This document shows, piece after piece, positions 24,774 through 37,401 of a stretch of DNA of 64,000 bases. The notes under the pieces were generated by a model. The model ran no database searches. It saw only the letters and a list, made by a program, of their open reading frames with translations, and was not told where the DNA came from. The position numbers and the translations under genes were made by a program. Every line of letters begins with the position of its first letter. Positions within the stretch are counted from its first letter, which is position 1. Source of the stretch: Odobenus rosmarus divergens (Eukaryota; Chordata; Mammalia; Carnivora; Odobenidae); NCBI RefSeq assembly GCF_000321225.1, contig NW_004450404.1, positions 845,848-909,847 of the forward strand, read 5' to 3'.

Positions 24774-26284
24774 TCCATCTACATTTATAAGAGATATTGT
24801 AGTGATGTGTAGTTTTCTTGTGATCTTTGGTTTTGGTTTCAGGATAAAATACTGGCTTCATATAATAAGATGGGTAGTATGCCCACCTCTTCTATTTTTT
24901 GGAAGAGTTTGTGAATGACTGGTATTAATTCTTCTTTAAATGTTTGGTAGACTTCACGAGGGAAGCCATCTCATCCTGTGCTTTTCTTCATGAGAAGTTT
25001 TTTGATTACCTATTCAATCTTTTTATCTGTTCTAAGTATGTTCAGGTTTTCTATTTATTCTTAGTCAATTTTGGTAGTTTGTATCTTTATAGGAATTTAT
25101 CCATTTCATCTGGATTATCTAATTTGTTGGTGTACAATTGCTTATAGTATTCCCTTATAATCTTTTATTTCTGTGAGGTCAGTTGTGATGACCCCTCTTT
25201 AATTCTTGATTTTAGAAATTTGAGTACTTTCTTCTTTTTTTCTTGGCCAGTCTAGCTAAAATTCTGTCAATTTTATTGATCTTTTCAAAGAACCAATTTT
25301 TTGCTTCGTTGATTTTCTCTATTGTTTTTCTGTTTTTTATTTCATTTACAGGCACACCTCAGAGATATTGAAGGTTCGGTTTCAGACCACCATAATAAAG
25401 CAAATCTTACAATAAAACAAGTCAGGAGAATTTTTCAGTTTCCTAGTGCATATAAAAGTTATGTTTACATTATACTGTAGTCTATTAAGTGTGCAATAGC
25501 ATTTCTAAAAAACAATGTATATACTTTAATTTTAAAATACTCTATTGTTAAAAAAATAGTAGTCATCATCTGAACTTTCGGCCAGTCATAATCTTCCTGG
25601 TGGAGGGTCTTGCCTCAATCTTGATGGCTGCTGACTGATCAGGGTGATGGTTGGTGAACGCTGGGGCAGCTGTGGCAATTCCTTAAAATAAGACAACAAT
25701 GAAATTTGCTAAATTAATTGGCTGTTCCTTTCATGAACAATTTCTCTGTAGCATGTGATGCTGTTTGACAGCATTTTGCCCACAGTAACTTCTTTCAGAA
25801 TTGGAGTCAGTCCTCTCAAAACCCTGCGGCTGCTTTATCAGCTAAATGTATATACTATTTTAAATCCTTTGTTGTCATTTCAATAATCTTCACAGCATCT
25901 TCACCAGGAGTAGATTCATCTCAAGAAACCACTTTCTTTGCTCATCCATAAGAAGCAACTCGTCATCCATTAAAATTTTATCCTGAGATGGCAGCAATTC
26001 AGTCACATCTTCAGACTCCACTTCTAATTCTAGTTCTCTTGTTTCCACCACATCTGCAGTGACTGCCTTCACTGAAGTCTTGAACCCCTCAAAGTCATCC
26101 ATGAGGTTTGGAATCAACTTCTTCCAAACTCCTGTTAATGTTGATATTTGACCTCTTCCAATGAATCATGAATGTTCTTAATGGCATCTAGAATGGTGAA
26201 TCATTTTCAGAGGGTTTTCAAATTACTTTGCCCAGATCAATCAGGGGAATCACTATCTATGGCAGCTATAGCCTTATAAAATGT

Positions 26285-26919
<635 letters not shown>

Positions 26920-27195
26920 TCAGCAGTCACAAACCATGAATCTCACTGTCCATCTCATCAGAGCTCTCAGGTGACCAGGTGCATTGTCAGTGAGCAGTCA
27001 TGTTTTAAAAGGAATCTTTCTTTCTGAGCAGTAGGCCTCAACAACGGGCTTAAAATATTCAGTAAACCATGTTATAAACAAGTGTGCTGTCATTTAGGCT
27101 TTGTTGTTCCATTTATAGAGCACAGGCTGAGCGGATTTTAGCATAATTCTTAAAGGCCCTAAGATTTTCAGAATGGTAAATAAACATTGCCTTCA

Positions 27196-27403
27196 GGGTG
27201 CCTGGGTGGCTCAGTCGGTTAAGTGTCTGCCTTTGGCTCAGGTCATGATCCCAGGGTTCTGGGGTCGAGCTCCATGTCAGGCTCCCTGCTCAGTGGGGAG
27301 TCTGCTTCTCCCTTTCCCTCTGCCTCTGCCCCTGCTTGTGCTCTCGCGCTCTCTCTCTCAAATAAATAAATAAATAAAATCTTAAAAACACACACACACA
27401 CAC
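27196..27403 (+). mobile_element. carnivore SINE inside Tigger1
   Basis: GGGTGCCTGGGTGGCTCAG head, tail AAATAAATAAATAAA then a (CA)n run. AACATTGCCTTCA and AACACTGCCTTCA flank it and together restore Tigger sequence. Confidence 0.95.
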
Positions 27404-28071
27404 AAAACACTGCCTTCAACTTAAAGTCACCAGCTGCATTAGCCCCTAACAAGAGAGTCAGCCTGTCCTTGGAAGCTTTGAAGCCAGGCGTTGACTTCTC
27501 CTCTCTAGCTATGGAAGTCCTAGATGGCATCTTCTTCCAATAGAAGGCTGTTTCATCTGCATTGAAAATCTGTTGTTTAGTGGAGCCACCTTCATTAATT
27601 ATTTTAGCCAGATTTTCTGGATCACTTGCTCCAGCTTCTACATCAGCACTTGCTGCTTCACCTTCAACTTTAATATTATGGAGATGGCTTCTTTCCTTAA
27701 ACCTCATGAACCGACCTTTGCTAGTTTCACACCTTTCATCTGCCTTCTTCACCTCTCTCAGCCTTCATAGAATTGAAGAGAGTTAGGACTTTGCTCTGGA
27801 GTAGGCTTTGGCCTAAGAGAATATTATGGCTGGTTTGATCTTCTAACCAGACCACTTAGACTTTCTCCATATCAGCAATAAGGCTGTTTCACTTTCTTAT
27901 CATTTGGGTTTATTGGAATAGCACTTTTAATTTCCTTCAAAATTTTTTTCTTTGCATTAACAACTTGGCTAACTTTGTGGCACAAGAGGCTTAGTTTTCA
28001 GCCTCTCTTGGCTTTCAACATGGCTTCTTCACTAAGCGTAATCATTTCTAGCTTTTGATTTAAAGTGAGAG

Positions 28072-28187
28072 GGGCACCTGGCTGCCTCAGTCAGAAGAGC
28101 ATGTGACTCTTGATCTTGGGGTTGTGAGTTTGAGCCCCACATTGGGTGTAGAGATTACTAAAAATAAATAAATAAACTTAAAAAATA
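28072..28187 (+). mobile_element. short carnivore SINE inside Tigger1
   Basis: GGGGCACCTGGCTGCCTCAG head, ~115 bp, tail AAATAAATAAATAAAC. TAAAGTGAGAG duplicated at 28061-28071 and 28188-28198. Confidence 0.93.
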
Positions 28188-28639
28188 TAAAGTGAGAGAC
28201 CTATGACTCCCTTTCACTTGGAACACTTAGAGGCCATTGTAGGGTTATTAGTTGGTCTACTTTCATATTGTTGTGTCTCAGAGAATAGGGAGGCTCAAGG
28301 AGAGGGAGAGAGATGGGGGAATGACTGGTCAGTAGAAAGTCAGAACAGATACAATATTTATCAATTAAGTTGGTTCTCTTATATGGGCATAGTTTGTGGC
28401 ACCCCCAAACAATTACAATACTAACATTAAAGATCACTGATCATAGGTCACCATAACAAATAAAATAATAATGGAAAAGTTTGAAGTATTGCAAGAATTA
28501 CCAAAATGTGACACACAGACACGAAGTGAGCAAATGCTATTTGAAAAATGGCACTGATAGACTTGCTCAATGCAGGGTTACCACAAACCTTCAATATGTA
28601 AAAATACCTGTGAAGTACGATAAAACATTTATGCCTATA

Positions 28640-29760
28640 GTTTTCCTCTATTCTTTATTCTTTCCATCCTGCTTTCTTTTGGTTTACTCTTTTTTTTTTC
28701 TAGTTTTTGAAGGCAGAGATTATGTTATCGATTTGAGATCTTTTTTAATATAGGCATTCATAGCTGTAAATTTTCCTCTAAGCACTGTTTTGGTTGTGTC
28801 TCATATGATTTGACATATTGTATTTTAATCTTCAGTTATCTTAAAGTATTTTCTAATTTCTCTTGTGATTTCTTCTTTGACCCATTGGTTATTTAGGATT
28901 GTGTTGTTTAATTTCCTTGTATTTATGATTTCCCCAAATTTCTTTCTGTTATTAATCTCTAATTTATTCCTTTTATAGTCAGAAAAGATACTTTGTATTA
29001 TTTTAATCATGTTAAATCTATTGAGACTTATATTGTGGCCTAGCATAAGATCTATTGTGGAGAATGTTCCATATGTGCTTTAGAAAAATGTATATTCTGC
29101 TGTTGTTGGGTAGAGTGTTTTATACATATCTATTAAATTTAGTTGGTTTATAGTGCAGTTCAAGTCTTTTATATCCTTTTTTTCTGCCTCATTGTTCTAT
29201 CCATTATTGAAAGTAGAATATTGAAGTCCCCAACTATTATTGTTAAATTGTCTATTTCTCCCTTCAATTCTGTTTTTGCTTCATATAGTTTTGGGCTCTG
29301 TTGTTAGGTTCATATATGTTTACAATTGTTTTGTCTTCTTGTCTGACTCTTTTATCATTATAAAATATCCTTCTTTATCTCTAGTAATATATTTTGTCTT
29401 CAAGTCTATTCTGTCTACTATTAGTATAGCCACTCTAACTCTCTTATGGTTGCTGTTTGCATAATACATCTTTTTTTTTTTAAAGATTTTATTTATTAGA
29501 GAGAGTGAGAGAGAGCACATGGGAGGGAGGAGGGTCAGAGGGAGAAGCAGACTCCCTGCTGAGCAGGGAGCCTGATGCGGGACTCGATCCTGGGACTCCA
29601 GGATCATGACCTGAGCCGAAGGCAGTCGCCCAACCAACTGAGCCACCCAGGCGCCCCATAATACATCTTTTTTGTTGTTGTTGTTCTTTCAAGCTCTTTA
29701 TATCTTTGAAACTAAAGTGTATCTCCTGTAGAAAACATACAGTTGGGTCTGCCACCTCTG
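28640..29760 (-). mobile_element. old antisense L1, part beyond Tigger1
   Basis: Picks up the L1 ORF2 complement where Tigger1 broke it (TTTTTGAAGGCAGAGATTAT, TAATATAGGCATTCATAGC) and ends near the ORF2 endonuclease start (CTCCTGTAGAAAACATACAG). Confidence 0.8.
29476..29657 (-). mobile_element. carnivore SINE
   Basis: Complement SINE flanked by ATAATACATCTTTTTT. Confidence 0.95.
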
Positions 29761-30383
29761 CCATTTTGCTTTTTGGGGGAGGGGGTATATGACTCATAGC
29801 TACTTTATTTCTCTCTTCCTCCTTTATTTAGAATTTATTTTTGTAAATGGTCGAGGTGGTTTAGCATCTAGACAGATAACTATGCTAGCTAGCGCCATGT
29901 TTAAAAAAATAGCCCTTTTCTACTGAATTGTAATACCTTCTTTGTCATATGTATTGTTCCCATATATAGTTCACTAAGTTTATGCAGTTTCTATTATGTT
30001 CTGCTCATGGATCTGTCTTCTCTTGTGTCAATACCTATTGTTTGGTTTTAGCAACTTCACAGTAAATTTTAATGTCTGCTATAGCAAGTCCCTCTTTATT
30101 TTGCTTGTTTTTTAAAATTATCTCGGATATGCTCAGACATCAATTGCTCATGTAAATCTTTGAAATCAAAAAGAAAACACCAGTGGTAATCCTTTTAAAA
30201 TTTCACAATACAGTCACACACATATGTACGTACACAAACACTGACCACCTAATAACAGGGTATGTGTGAAGTTAGGCAATTCATTTGAAGTAGAATCTGG
30301 TAAGTGGTAATATAACACATTAAAACAAGACACAATGGGATGATTTATGTGTCTTTCACCTAATAATTGTTTTTTTACTGTAG
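29761..30383. other. intron before W6, unassigned
   Basis: No exon other than W6 and no clear repeat. The last bases are the W6 acceptor tract. Confidence 0.4.
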
Positions 30384-30490
30384 GGTGAATGCTATTGAAA
30401 GTAGTGCCATCAGGATATTGAAAGAGAGAATGATTTCACGAAAAACTGACCTCATTCGTGCTTTCCAACTTCAAGACCGCAGTAAATCAG
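30384..30490 (+). CDS. PPEF1: PPEF1 coding exon W6, phosphatase-EF-hand linker
   Basis: The 107-nt exon completes the split Arg and encodes VNAIESSAIRILKERMISRK followed by TDLIRAFQLQDRSKS, leaving one base of a Gly codon. It is a charged, probably helical linker between the catalytic domain and the first EF-hand region, with the helix RAFQLQD leading into the EF-hands. The acceptor is TTTTTTACTGTAG (ending 30383) and the donor is CAG|GTAATA at 30491. It lies 12.7 kb downstream of W5, across the repeat-densest intron of the window. Confidence 0.94.
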
Positions 30491-32497
30491 GTAATAAAAT
30501 TATGTAATGCTTACTATTTCTTAACATACCAGCTTACATACAAATCAGTTTTCTTTTTCTTCTTTTTTTTTTTTTTTGCTGCCTTAAGATTTCAGTTTTC
30601 TATTTTTACTAGCAAGGAAAGACAGATAAAAATAAAATGTAATCCATTATGTACTTGAAAAAAGCCATATTCCTCCTTTGCAGTAAGTTTCTTTCAACTT
30701 AAAACAACAACAACCCTTCTATTCTGGTAGTATCTCAGACTAGATACTCTGTAAGGCCCTCCTCTTAAGAAACAGCTAGATTCTAGAGGATATAGAATTT
30801 TAATGTATCTACCAGCCTCACAGTAAGATAAATATCTAGGAAACATTCTATTTCTTCATGAAAGGTTTTTTGAAACCACATGTGGGGGCATGGAACAACA
30901 AGCAAGCACAAAATGGTAGATTGTCCTGAGGGCAAATGCTAATTTTGGTGTAACACTCAATCCTGAGACTAAACCTTGGGATAATAAAAAGATGGATAAG
31001 CTGGATCTGAGACTTCTGCATTAAGCCTGGGCCCTCAAAGTGGCTATGGTAGGCCTATGTTTGTAGTGCCCCCTGAGTCTTGGCAAACAAATGCAAATCC
31101 ATGTTCAAGGGATGCATCCCTAATTTTGGCCACTAATATATCCAGAGATTAAGATCAACCACGAGCTCATAACCAAAGATCATGAAACACACAAGGAGAC
31201 AAGCTACCATGAGTAAGAGTCAACAGAAACAACAAACTACAGATTTAGTTCCCTAAAGACATCAGATATTAGAATTATCAAATACAAATACAACTAAGAA
31301 ATGTTTAAAGAAATAAAAGATGGAATTGCAGACATGCATTTGAAAATGATTTGATGAACCAAATAGCTATAAAAATATACTTGTTTAAAAAAACATAGTG
31401 GATGGGTTAAACAGAAGATTAGACATTGCTTAAGAAAGAATTAGAAAGATTAAGAGTTATGGACAGTAAAATAAAGTCTAACATACATCAACTCAGAGTC
31501 CCAGGAGGAGAGACTGTAAGAGAGGATATATTTGACATGATTATGGCTGAGACTTTTCCAGAACTGATGAGCAACTCACATTCACAGGTAGAGAGGCACA
31601 GTGTTTCTCAAACAGGATAAAAAAATTAAATCCACACCTGTACACACTTGTGGAGAAACTACAGAGCACCAACAGCAAATAAAAATATCTTAAAAGCAGA
31701 GAGAAATAACACGTTGCTACAAAGAGAAAACAACTGGACTGTTATCACACTTCTCAATAGTTGCAATAGAAGCCAGTAGACAGTAGAATCATATATACAA
31801 AACGTTGAAAATAAAATTTAGAAAAAGATATAACATGAAAACACTAACAAAACCAAAGTTGTAACAGCTCTATTAATATTAGACAAAGTAGACTTCAAGG
31901 AAATATACATTACTAGAAATAAAAAGGAACACTTTATAATAAAATATTCAGTTTGCCAATTGAATCCATTCCAAATGTGTATGTACCTCTTAATATAGCC
32001 TCAAAAATATGTAAAAAAAAATTAACAGAACAAATAAAAGTAGAAAAATCTACCATCGTATTGGGAGATTTTAATACTCCTTTAACTAGAAGAATTAACT
32101 GACAAAAAGATTAGCAGACTTTCCCTAAAAGATGTATATAGAACCCTGTACCCAACATTGCAGAATACACATTTTAGTCAAGCACAAATGGAACACTTAC
32201 AAAAATTGATTATAAACTGGTACAGAAAGCAAATCTCAACAAATTTTTTGTAAGAAACATACAGAATAAATTTTCTGTCATAGTGAGTTGACAGAAGGTA
32301 GCCAGAAAATTCCCTGGGGCTTAGAAATGAGAAATACACTTCTAAATAACCCTTAGATCAAAGGAGAAATAACAGTGGAAATTAGAATTCTGCAACTGAA
32401 TGAAAATAAAAATGCAACATATTGAAACTTACAGGATGCAAGTTAGAGAAGCACTGAACATGCATACATTTTAATATTTTTAAAAGATGAAACTATG

Positions 32498-32700
32498 GGG
32501 TCACCTGGGTGGCTCAGTCATTAAGCATCTGCCTTCGGCTCAGGTCAGGGTCCTGGGATTGAGCCCCACATCAGGCACCCTGCTCAGCGGGAAGCCTGCT
32601 TCTCCCTCTCCCATTCCCCCTGCTTGTGTTCCCTCTCTTGCTGTCTCTCTCTGTCAAATAAATAAATAAAGTCTTTAAACAAATAAAAGATAAAAAAAGT
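32498..32700 (+). mobile_element. carnivore SINE
   Basis: GGGTCACCTGGGTGGCTCAG head. AAAAGATGAAACTATG duplicated at 32482-32497 and 32701-32716. Confidence 0.95.
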
Positions 32701-32926
32701 AAAAGATGAAACTATGATCAACAAAGTAAAAAAATAAAGATTCTTTAAGAAACTGGTAAAGTTGATAAAACATTGGTAAGGAGACAGAGAAATAACCAAT
32801 GCCAGAATTGAAAGGAAAGATGTTACTACAGATTTTACAGATACTAAAAAGCTCATAAGATGTATTATAGAAACTCTTATGCTAATAATTAACACTTTAG
32901 ATTAAATGGGCAAATTCCTAAAATAT

Positions 32927-32928
<2 letters not shown>

Positions 32929-32970
<42 letters not shown>
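32929..32970. repeat. (AC)21 microsatellite
   Basis: A perfect 42-bp dinucleotide run inside the old L1, likely polymorphic. Confidence 0.97.
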
Positions 32971-32973
<3 letters not shown>

Positions 32974-33599
32974 TACCAAAACTGACACAAAAAGAAATAG
33001 AAAATCTAAACAATCCTATAACTGTTGAAGAAAATGGATCTGAAATTTTGAAACTTGCCCCAAAGAAAGCTTAGTTCAGATAGCTTCATTAGCCATTATA
33101 ATATACATTTAAGAATAAAACCAGTATTACACAAACTCTTCCAGAGAATGTAAATAGAAGGAATATTTCCAAGATTATTTTAGGAGGTCAGCATAACCTT
33201 GATACCAAAACCTAACAAAAACTTTATGGAAAAGGAAAATTAACGGCTAATCTCACTCATAAATTTAGATGAAAAAAATCCTAAATGAAATATTAGCAAA
33301 AGGTTAATATATCACAACCAAGTTTGGTTTATTCTAGAAATGTTAGGAATTCTAGGTTGTTTTAACATTCAGAAATCAATCAGTGTAATTCACTGCTTTA
33401 ACAAAATTAAAGAAGTCATGATTCTCTCCAAATAAGAAAAACTTGTTGGATGTATTTTACCTTGGTATCATGGCTTTAGAAAACACTTAGAAAACTAAAA
33501 ATAGAAGCAAATTTCCTTAGTCTTATAAAGGGTATCTAACAAAGCCTATAGAAAAAAGCACCCTTGACAAAGTAATGTTGAAACCCTTTCTTCTAAGAT

Positions 33600-34105
33600 T
33601 GGGAATGAGAGAAAGATGCTGAATAATTCCCATCCCCCAATATGTCTACATCCTAATCCCTAGAATCTCTGAATGTCACCTTATATGCTAAAGGGATTTT
33701 GAAGATGTGATTAAAATAATGATCATGACCTAGGGAGACAATCTTGCATTATCTAGGTGGAATTGATATAATCACAATGGTCCTTATAAGAGGGATGTAG
33801 GAGGAGTCAGAGTCAGAGGAGAAGGTGATGTGCTGGTGGAAGCAAATATTGCAATGAAAACGGAGGAAGGTGCCTCAAGTCAAGGAATATAGGCAGCCTT
33901 TAGAAGCTGAAAAGGGGAAGAAAATGGATCCTCCCGTGAGAGTTTCCCAAAGGAACCAGCCCTGCTGACACTTTGACTTGGCCCAGCAAACAGATTTTGG
34001 GCTTCTAATCTCCAGAACTTTAAGAGAATAAATTTGTGTTATTTTAAGCCACTAAGTCTGTGGTAATTTGTTACAGCAGCAGTAGGAAACGAATACAGAT
34101 ATCTA
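33600..34105 (+). mobile_element. MLT1-type LTR (MaLR)
   Basis: Ordered MLT1 blocks: CCTAATCCCTAGAATCTCTG, GTCCTTATAAGAGGG, CCAGCCCTGCTGACACTTTG and TAAGCCACTAAGTCTGTGG, ending in CAGCAGTAGGAAACGAATAC. A solo, coding-free ancient LTR. Confidence 0.8.
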
Positions 34106-34329
34106 CTCTCAAGATTGTTGAAAATTGTACTAGGGATGCTAGCTACTGCAATAAGGCAAGTTAAATAAGATGATAAGAATTAGAAAGGAAGAAATAAAAT
34201 GTTACTATGTGTAGACAACATAATTGAGTATACAGAAAACCTAAATAAAGACCCAGAAAAACTCTTAGAATTAATAAGTGAATTTAACAAGTTGTAGAAC
34301 ACAAGGTCAATGCACAGAAATTGATTGCA

Positions 34330-35000
34330 TTTCCATATATTAGTATATTGGTTAGAGTCTGTTGGGCCAGAAACCACAGCAATAATTTGAACAGGGAAAT
34401 TTAATATAAAGAATTATTAACTAGTAAAAGGTGATAATTACTAAAATGGCTAAAAGAGAACTCTAAAGAATATAGGAATAGAAATTATAGAGAGCAGCTA
34501 CTATCTCTATGGCTGAGAAAGTGTACCCAAGGAAGGAACAAACCTGGAAGGGTGTCCCCTACTGCCACCAAGGCTAAGATTCAGATCTCATTGAAGAGGG
34601 AGTGACTATGGCCCACTAGATGGGGTGGAAGTTCACTGAGGTGTCTCATGTCAAAGCTGGTCTATAGCTGCTGGACCAGGACTGAAGAGGATGGAGCTAC
34701 CCACTGGGGTGCCAGCAAAACCCTCTTTGGGCTGTGTACCACTGAGTCTCCCACACACTCCTGGCAAGGAAGCTATTCTCTGTGGTGTCAGTGAAATTGA
34801 CTAGATAGTGGGTGCCAATGCATTTCCCACACACCTCTGGCAACCATGCCGTGCTGTAAAAGCAAGAAGGAAAGCATACCAGAAGTATTTCTTCTGCCAA
34901 GTCTTAGAGCATTCTTCTTGTACCCTCTACTGACATTATACCAGCTGCCAAAAGAGAAATATTTACAGGGTTCGGTTCCAGTATCACAAAACAGGACAAA
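34330..35000. other. unassigned insert in old L1
   Basis: Not L1-like. It may be an old LTR or DNA element that I cannot name. No coding support. Confidence 0.3.
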
Positions 35001-35655
35001 GAAGGGTAGATTTGGAGCTGAGTAAGAATAAACTGATAACTGACATAGCTAGGACTTAACTTTTAGATAATGAAAATCTTAAAAGATACCATTCACAGCA
35101 GATAAGCAAGGACTGAGGAAGGAACCTAATGATTGATGTATGAGATTTCTAAAATATTATTAAGAGAAATTAAAAAGGACTGAAATAAATGGGTAGATAT
35201 TACTGTGTGCAAGGGCTGAAGTTGGCAAGATATAAATTCTCTTCAAATTGAGCTATAGGTTCAATGCACCAAAAGGGCATGTACAGAAACGTTCTTAGCA
35301 ACACTGTTTGTAATAGCCCCAAACTGGGGATAACCCTAATGTCCACCAACAGTAGAATGGATATATAAATTGTGTGTGTTCACACCATGGAATACTATAC
35401 ACCAATGACAATGAAGATGCTAAAACTGAATGGAACAACATGGCTGACTCTCACGAACTTAGTGTTACCAAAAGAAGTCAGACTCCCCCCAGAATATATA
35501 CTTCATGATTCCATTTACATATAGATCAAAAAAGACAAAAGGTTAATTATAGTGTTGGAAATCAAGATAGCAGCTCTCCTTAGTAAAGTGGGAGGTGGTA
35601 GTAATTGTGAGAGGCCACAAGGGGGCCTTTTGAATATTGGCAATATTCTATTTCT

Positions 35656-35931
35656 TTTTTTTTTTTAACTTTGAGTTTTTATTTAAGTTCCAGTTAACAT
35701 ACAGTGTAATATTATTTTCAGGTGTACAATATAGTGATTCAGCACTTTTACACATCACCTGGTGCTCATCACCTGTTTAACCCCATCCCCCCACCCATCT
35801 CCCCTCTGGTAACCATCAGTGTGTTCTCTACAGTTAAGAGTCTATTTCTTGGTTTGCCTCTCTCTTTTTTTTCCCCTTTGCTCATTTGTTTTGTTTCTTA
35901 AATTTCACATGAATGAAATCATATGGTATTT
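35656..35931 (-). mobile_element. short 5'-truncated L1, antisense
   Basis: Complement of an L1 3' UTR (CAGTTAACATACAGTG, CTCATCACCTGTTTAACCCC). GGCAATATTCTATTTCTT and GGCAATGTTCTATTTCTT flank it (35638-35655, 35932-35949). Confidence 0.92.
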
Positions 35932-36049
35932 GGCAATGTTCTATTTCTTGTCCTTGGTGGTGGCTATTAGGAACTCCCTTTGTGAAAACTCACTGAGCTC
36001 TGTCTTTGTTTTGTGAACTTTTCTGTATGTGTTGAACTTTAATTTTAAA

Positions 36050-37040
36050 AAAAGAATTATGGCCAACAGACACATGAAAAGATGCTCATCATCATTTACC
36101 ATCAGGAAAATCCAAATCAAAACCTCAATGAGATACCACCTCACACCCGTCAGAACGGCTAAAATTAACAAGTCAGGAAGTGACAGGTGTTGGCGAGGAT
36201 GTGGAAAAAAAGGAAAAAGGAACCCTCGCGCACTGTTGGTGGGAATGCAAACTGGTGCAGCCACTGTGGAAAACAGTATGGAGGGTCCTCAAAAAGTTAA
36301 AAATAGAAATACCTTTTATTTTTTTTTTAAAGATTTTATTTATTTATTTGAGAGAGAGAGAATGAGAGATAGGACGAGAGGGAAGAGGGTCAGAGGAAGA
36401 AGCAGACTCCCTGCTGAGCAGGGAGCCTGATGCGGGACTCAATCCCGGGACTCCAGGATCATGACCTGAGCCGAAGGCAGTCGCCCAACCAACTGAGCCA
36501 CCCAGGCACCCCAGAAATACCTTTTAAACCAGCAATCACACTACTGGGTATTTACCCAAAGAATACAAGAACACTAATTCCAAGGGATACATCCACCCCT
36601 ATGTTTATAGAAGCATTATTTACAACAGCCAAGATACGGAAGCAATGCAAGTGTCCATCGACTGATGAATGGATAAAGAATAGTGGTATATATACACAAT
36701 GGAATATTACTCAGCCATAAAAAATAATGAAAGCTTGCCATTTGCAATGGCATGGATGGAGCTAGAGAGTATTATGCTGAGTGAAATAAGTCAGAGAAAG
36801 ACAAATACCATATGATTTCACTCATGTGAAATTTAAGAAACAAAACAAAAGGGTAAAATAAGAGAGAGAGAGAGAGAGAGAGACAAATCAAGAAACAGAC
36901 TCTTAACTCTAGAGAACAAACTGCTGGTTACCAGAGGGGAGGGGCTGGGGGGATGGGTGAAACAGGTGATGGGGATTAAGGAGGGCACTGGTCGTGATGA
37001 GCACTGGGTGATGTAAAGAAGTGTGGAATTACTATATTAT
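36050..37040 (+). mobile_element. sense L1, ORF2 end and 3' UTR
   Basis: Encodes the ORF2 C-terminus in frame pieces ([19 protein letters not shown]) and continues into the carnivore L1 3' UTR (GAGCACTGGGTGATGTAAAG). A SINE interrupts it at 36319-36511. It ends about 155 bases before exon W7. Confidence 0.88.
36319..36511 (-). mobile_element. carnivore SINE inside L1, upstream of W7
   Basis: Complement SINE. AGAAATACCTTTTA duplicated at 36305-36318 and 36513-36526. Confidence 0.95.
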
Positions 37041-37195
37041 ATACCAGAGCTGTGGTACCTGTTGGGACAAGTCACAAAGGAGAGCAGGAGGCACCCAGGC
37101 CTCAAAACCCCAAGCTGCTCCCTGGCTCTGCCAAGTAGGTTGCATTTCTTTACCAAATTATCAACCAATGATATGGGCTTTGTTGTTGTTGTTAG

Positions 37196-37359
37196 GAAAA
37201 CTTTCTGTGGGCCAGTGGGCTTTTTCCATGGAGAACATTTTGGGGCTGAACTTACCGTGGAGATCCCTGAGTTCTCATCTGGTAACCACAGACAAAAGTG
37301 GAAATATTAACTACATGTCCAGCTTCCAGGATATCCACATTCAGAAACCTGTGAAAGAG
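37196..37359 (+). CDS. PPEF1: PPEF1 coding exon W7, degenerate EF-hand, GC donor
   Basis: The 164-nt exon completes the Gly codon and encodes KLSVGQWAFSMENILGLNLP, then WRSLSSHLVTTDKSGNINYM and SSFQDIHIQKPVKE. The loop TTDKSGNINYMS has the EF-hand spacing but Thr at position 1 and Ser at position 12, so calcium binding here is doubtful. The acceptor is GTTGTTGTTAG (ending 37195). No GT donor keeps the frame. The exon joins W8 only through AAAGAG|GCAAGT, a consensus GC donor at 37360-37361. SINEs in opposite orientation lie on either side (36319-36511 and 37402-37611). Confidence 0.93.
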
Positions 37360-37365
37360 GCAAGT
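37354..37365 (+). promoter_or_regulatory. PPEF1: non-canonical GC splice donor after W7
   Basis: AAAGAG|GCAAGT matches the strong consensus typical of GC-AG introns (AG|GCAAGT). Cutting here joins ...PVKE to AQSTL..., as in the PPEF1 family, and keeps the frame. The only nearby GT (37364) would add four bases and shift it. Confidence 0.85.
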
Positions 37366-37401
37366 GAAATGGAGCCCCAGCTAAAACCTGGCTGGAGCGA
37401 T

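Larger units (their letters stand above)
21966..25348 (-). mobile_element. old antisense L1 ORF2 (continuation)
   Basis: Resumes the older L1 after the younger insertion and runs backwards through ORF2 (TTGTTTTAATGAT-type 3' end, GTAGACTTCACGAGG, CTATTTATTCTTAGTCAATT). It is interrupted by four SINEs and then by Tigger1 at 25349. No ORF survives beyond about 104 residues. Confidence 0.8.
31100..35637 (+). mobile_element. old sense L1, broken
   Basis: A-rich sequence with L1 ORF2 in the sense direction: ATGTGTATGTACCTCTTAAT, GGTCAGCATAACCTTGATAC, TTAATATATCACAACCAAG. The 3' UTR is at 35250-35560 (AATAGCCCCAAACTGGGGAT, TGGAATACTATACACCAATG). It is interrupted by a SINE, a (CA)n tract, an LTR and an unassigned stretch (34330-35000) and has no long ORF. 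Confidence 0.75.

Noticed and set aside
27243..27752. 169-residue minus-strand frame as a host gene
   Set aside because: It is a Tigger1 transposase fragment that runs into SINE sequence at its end.
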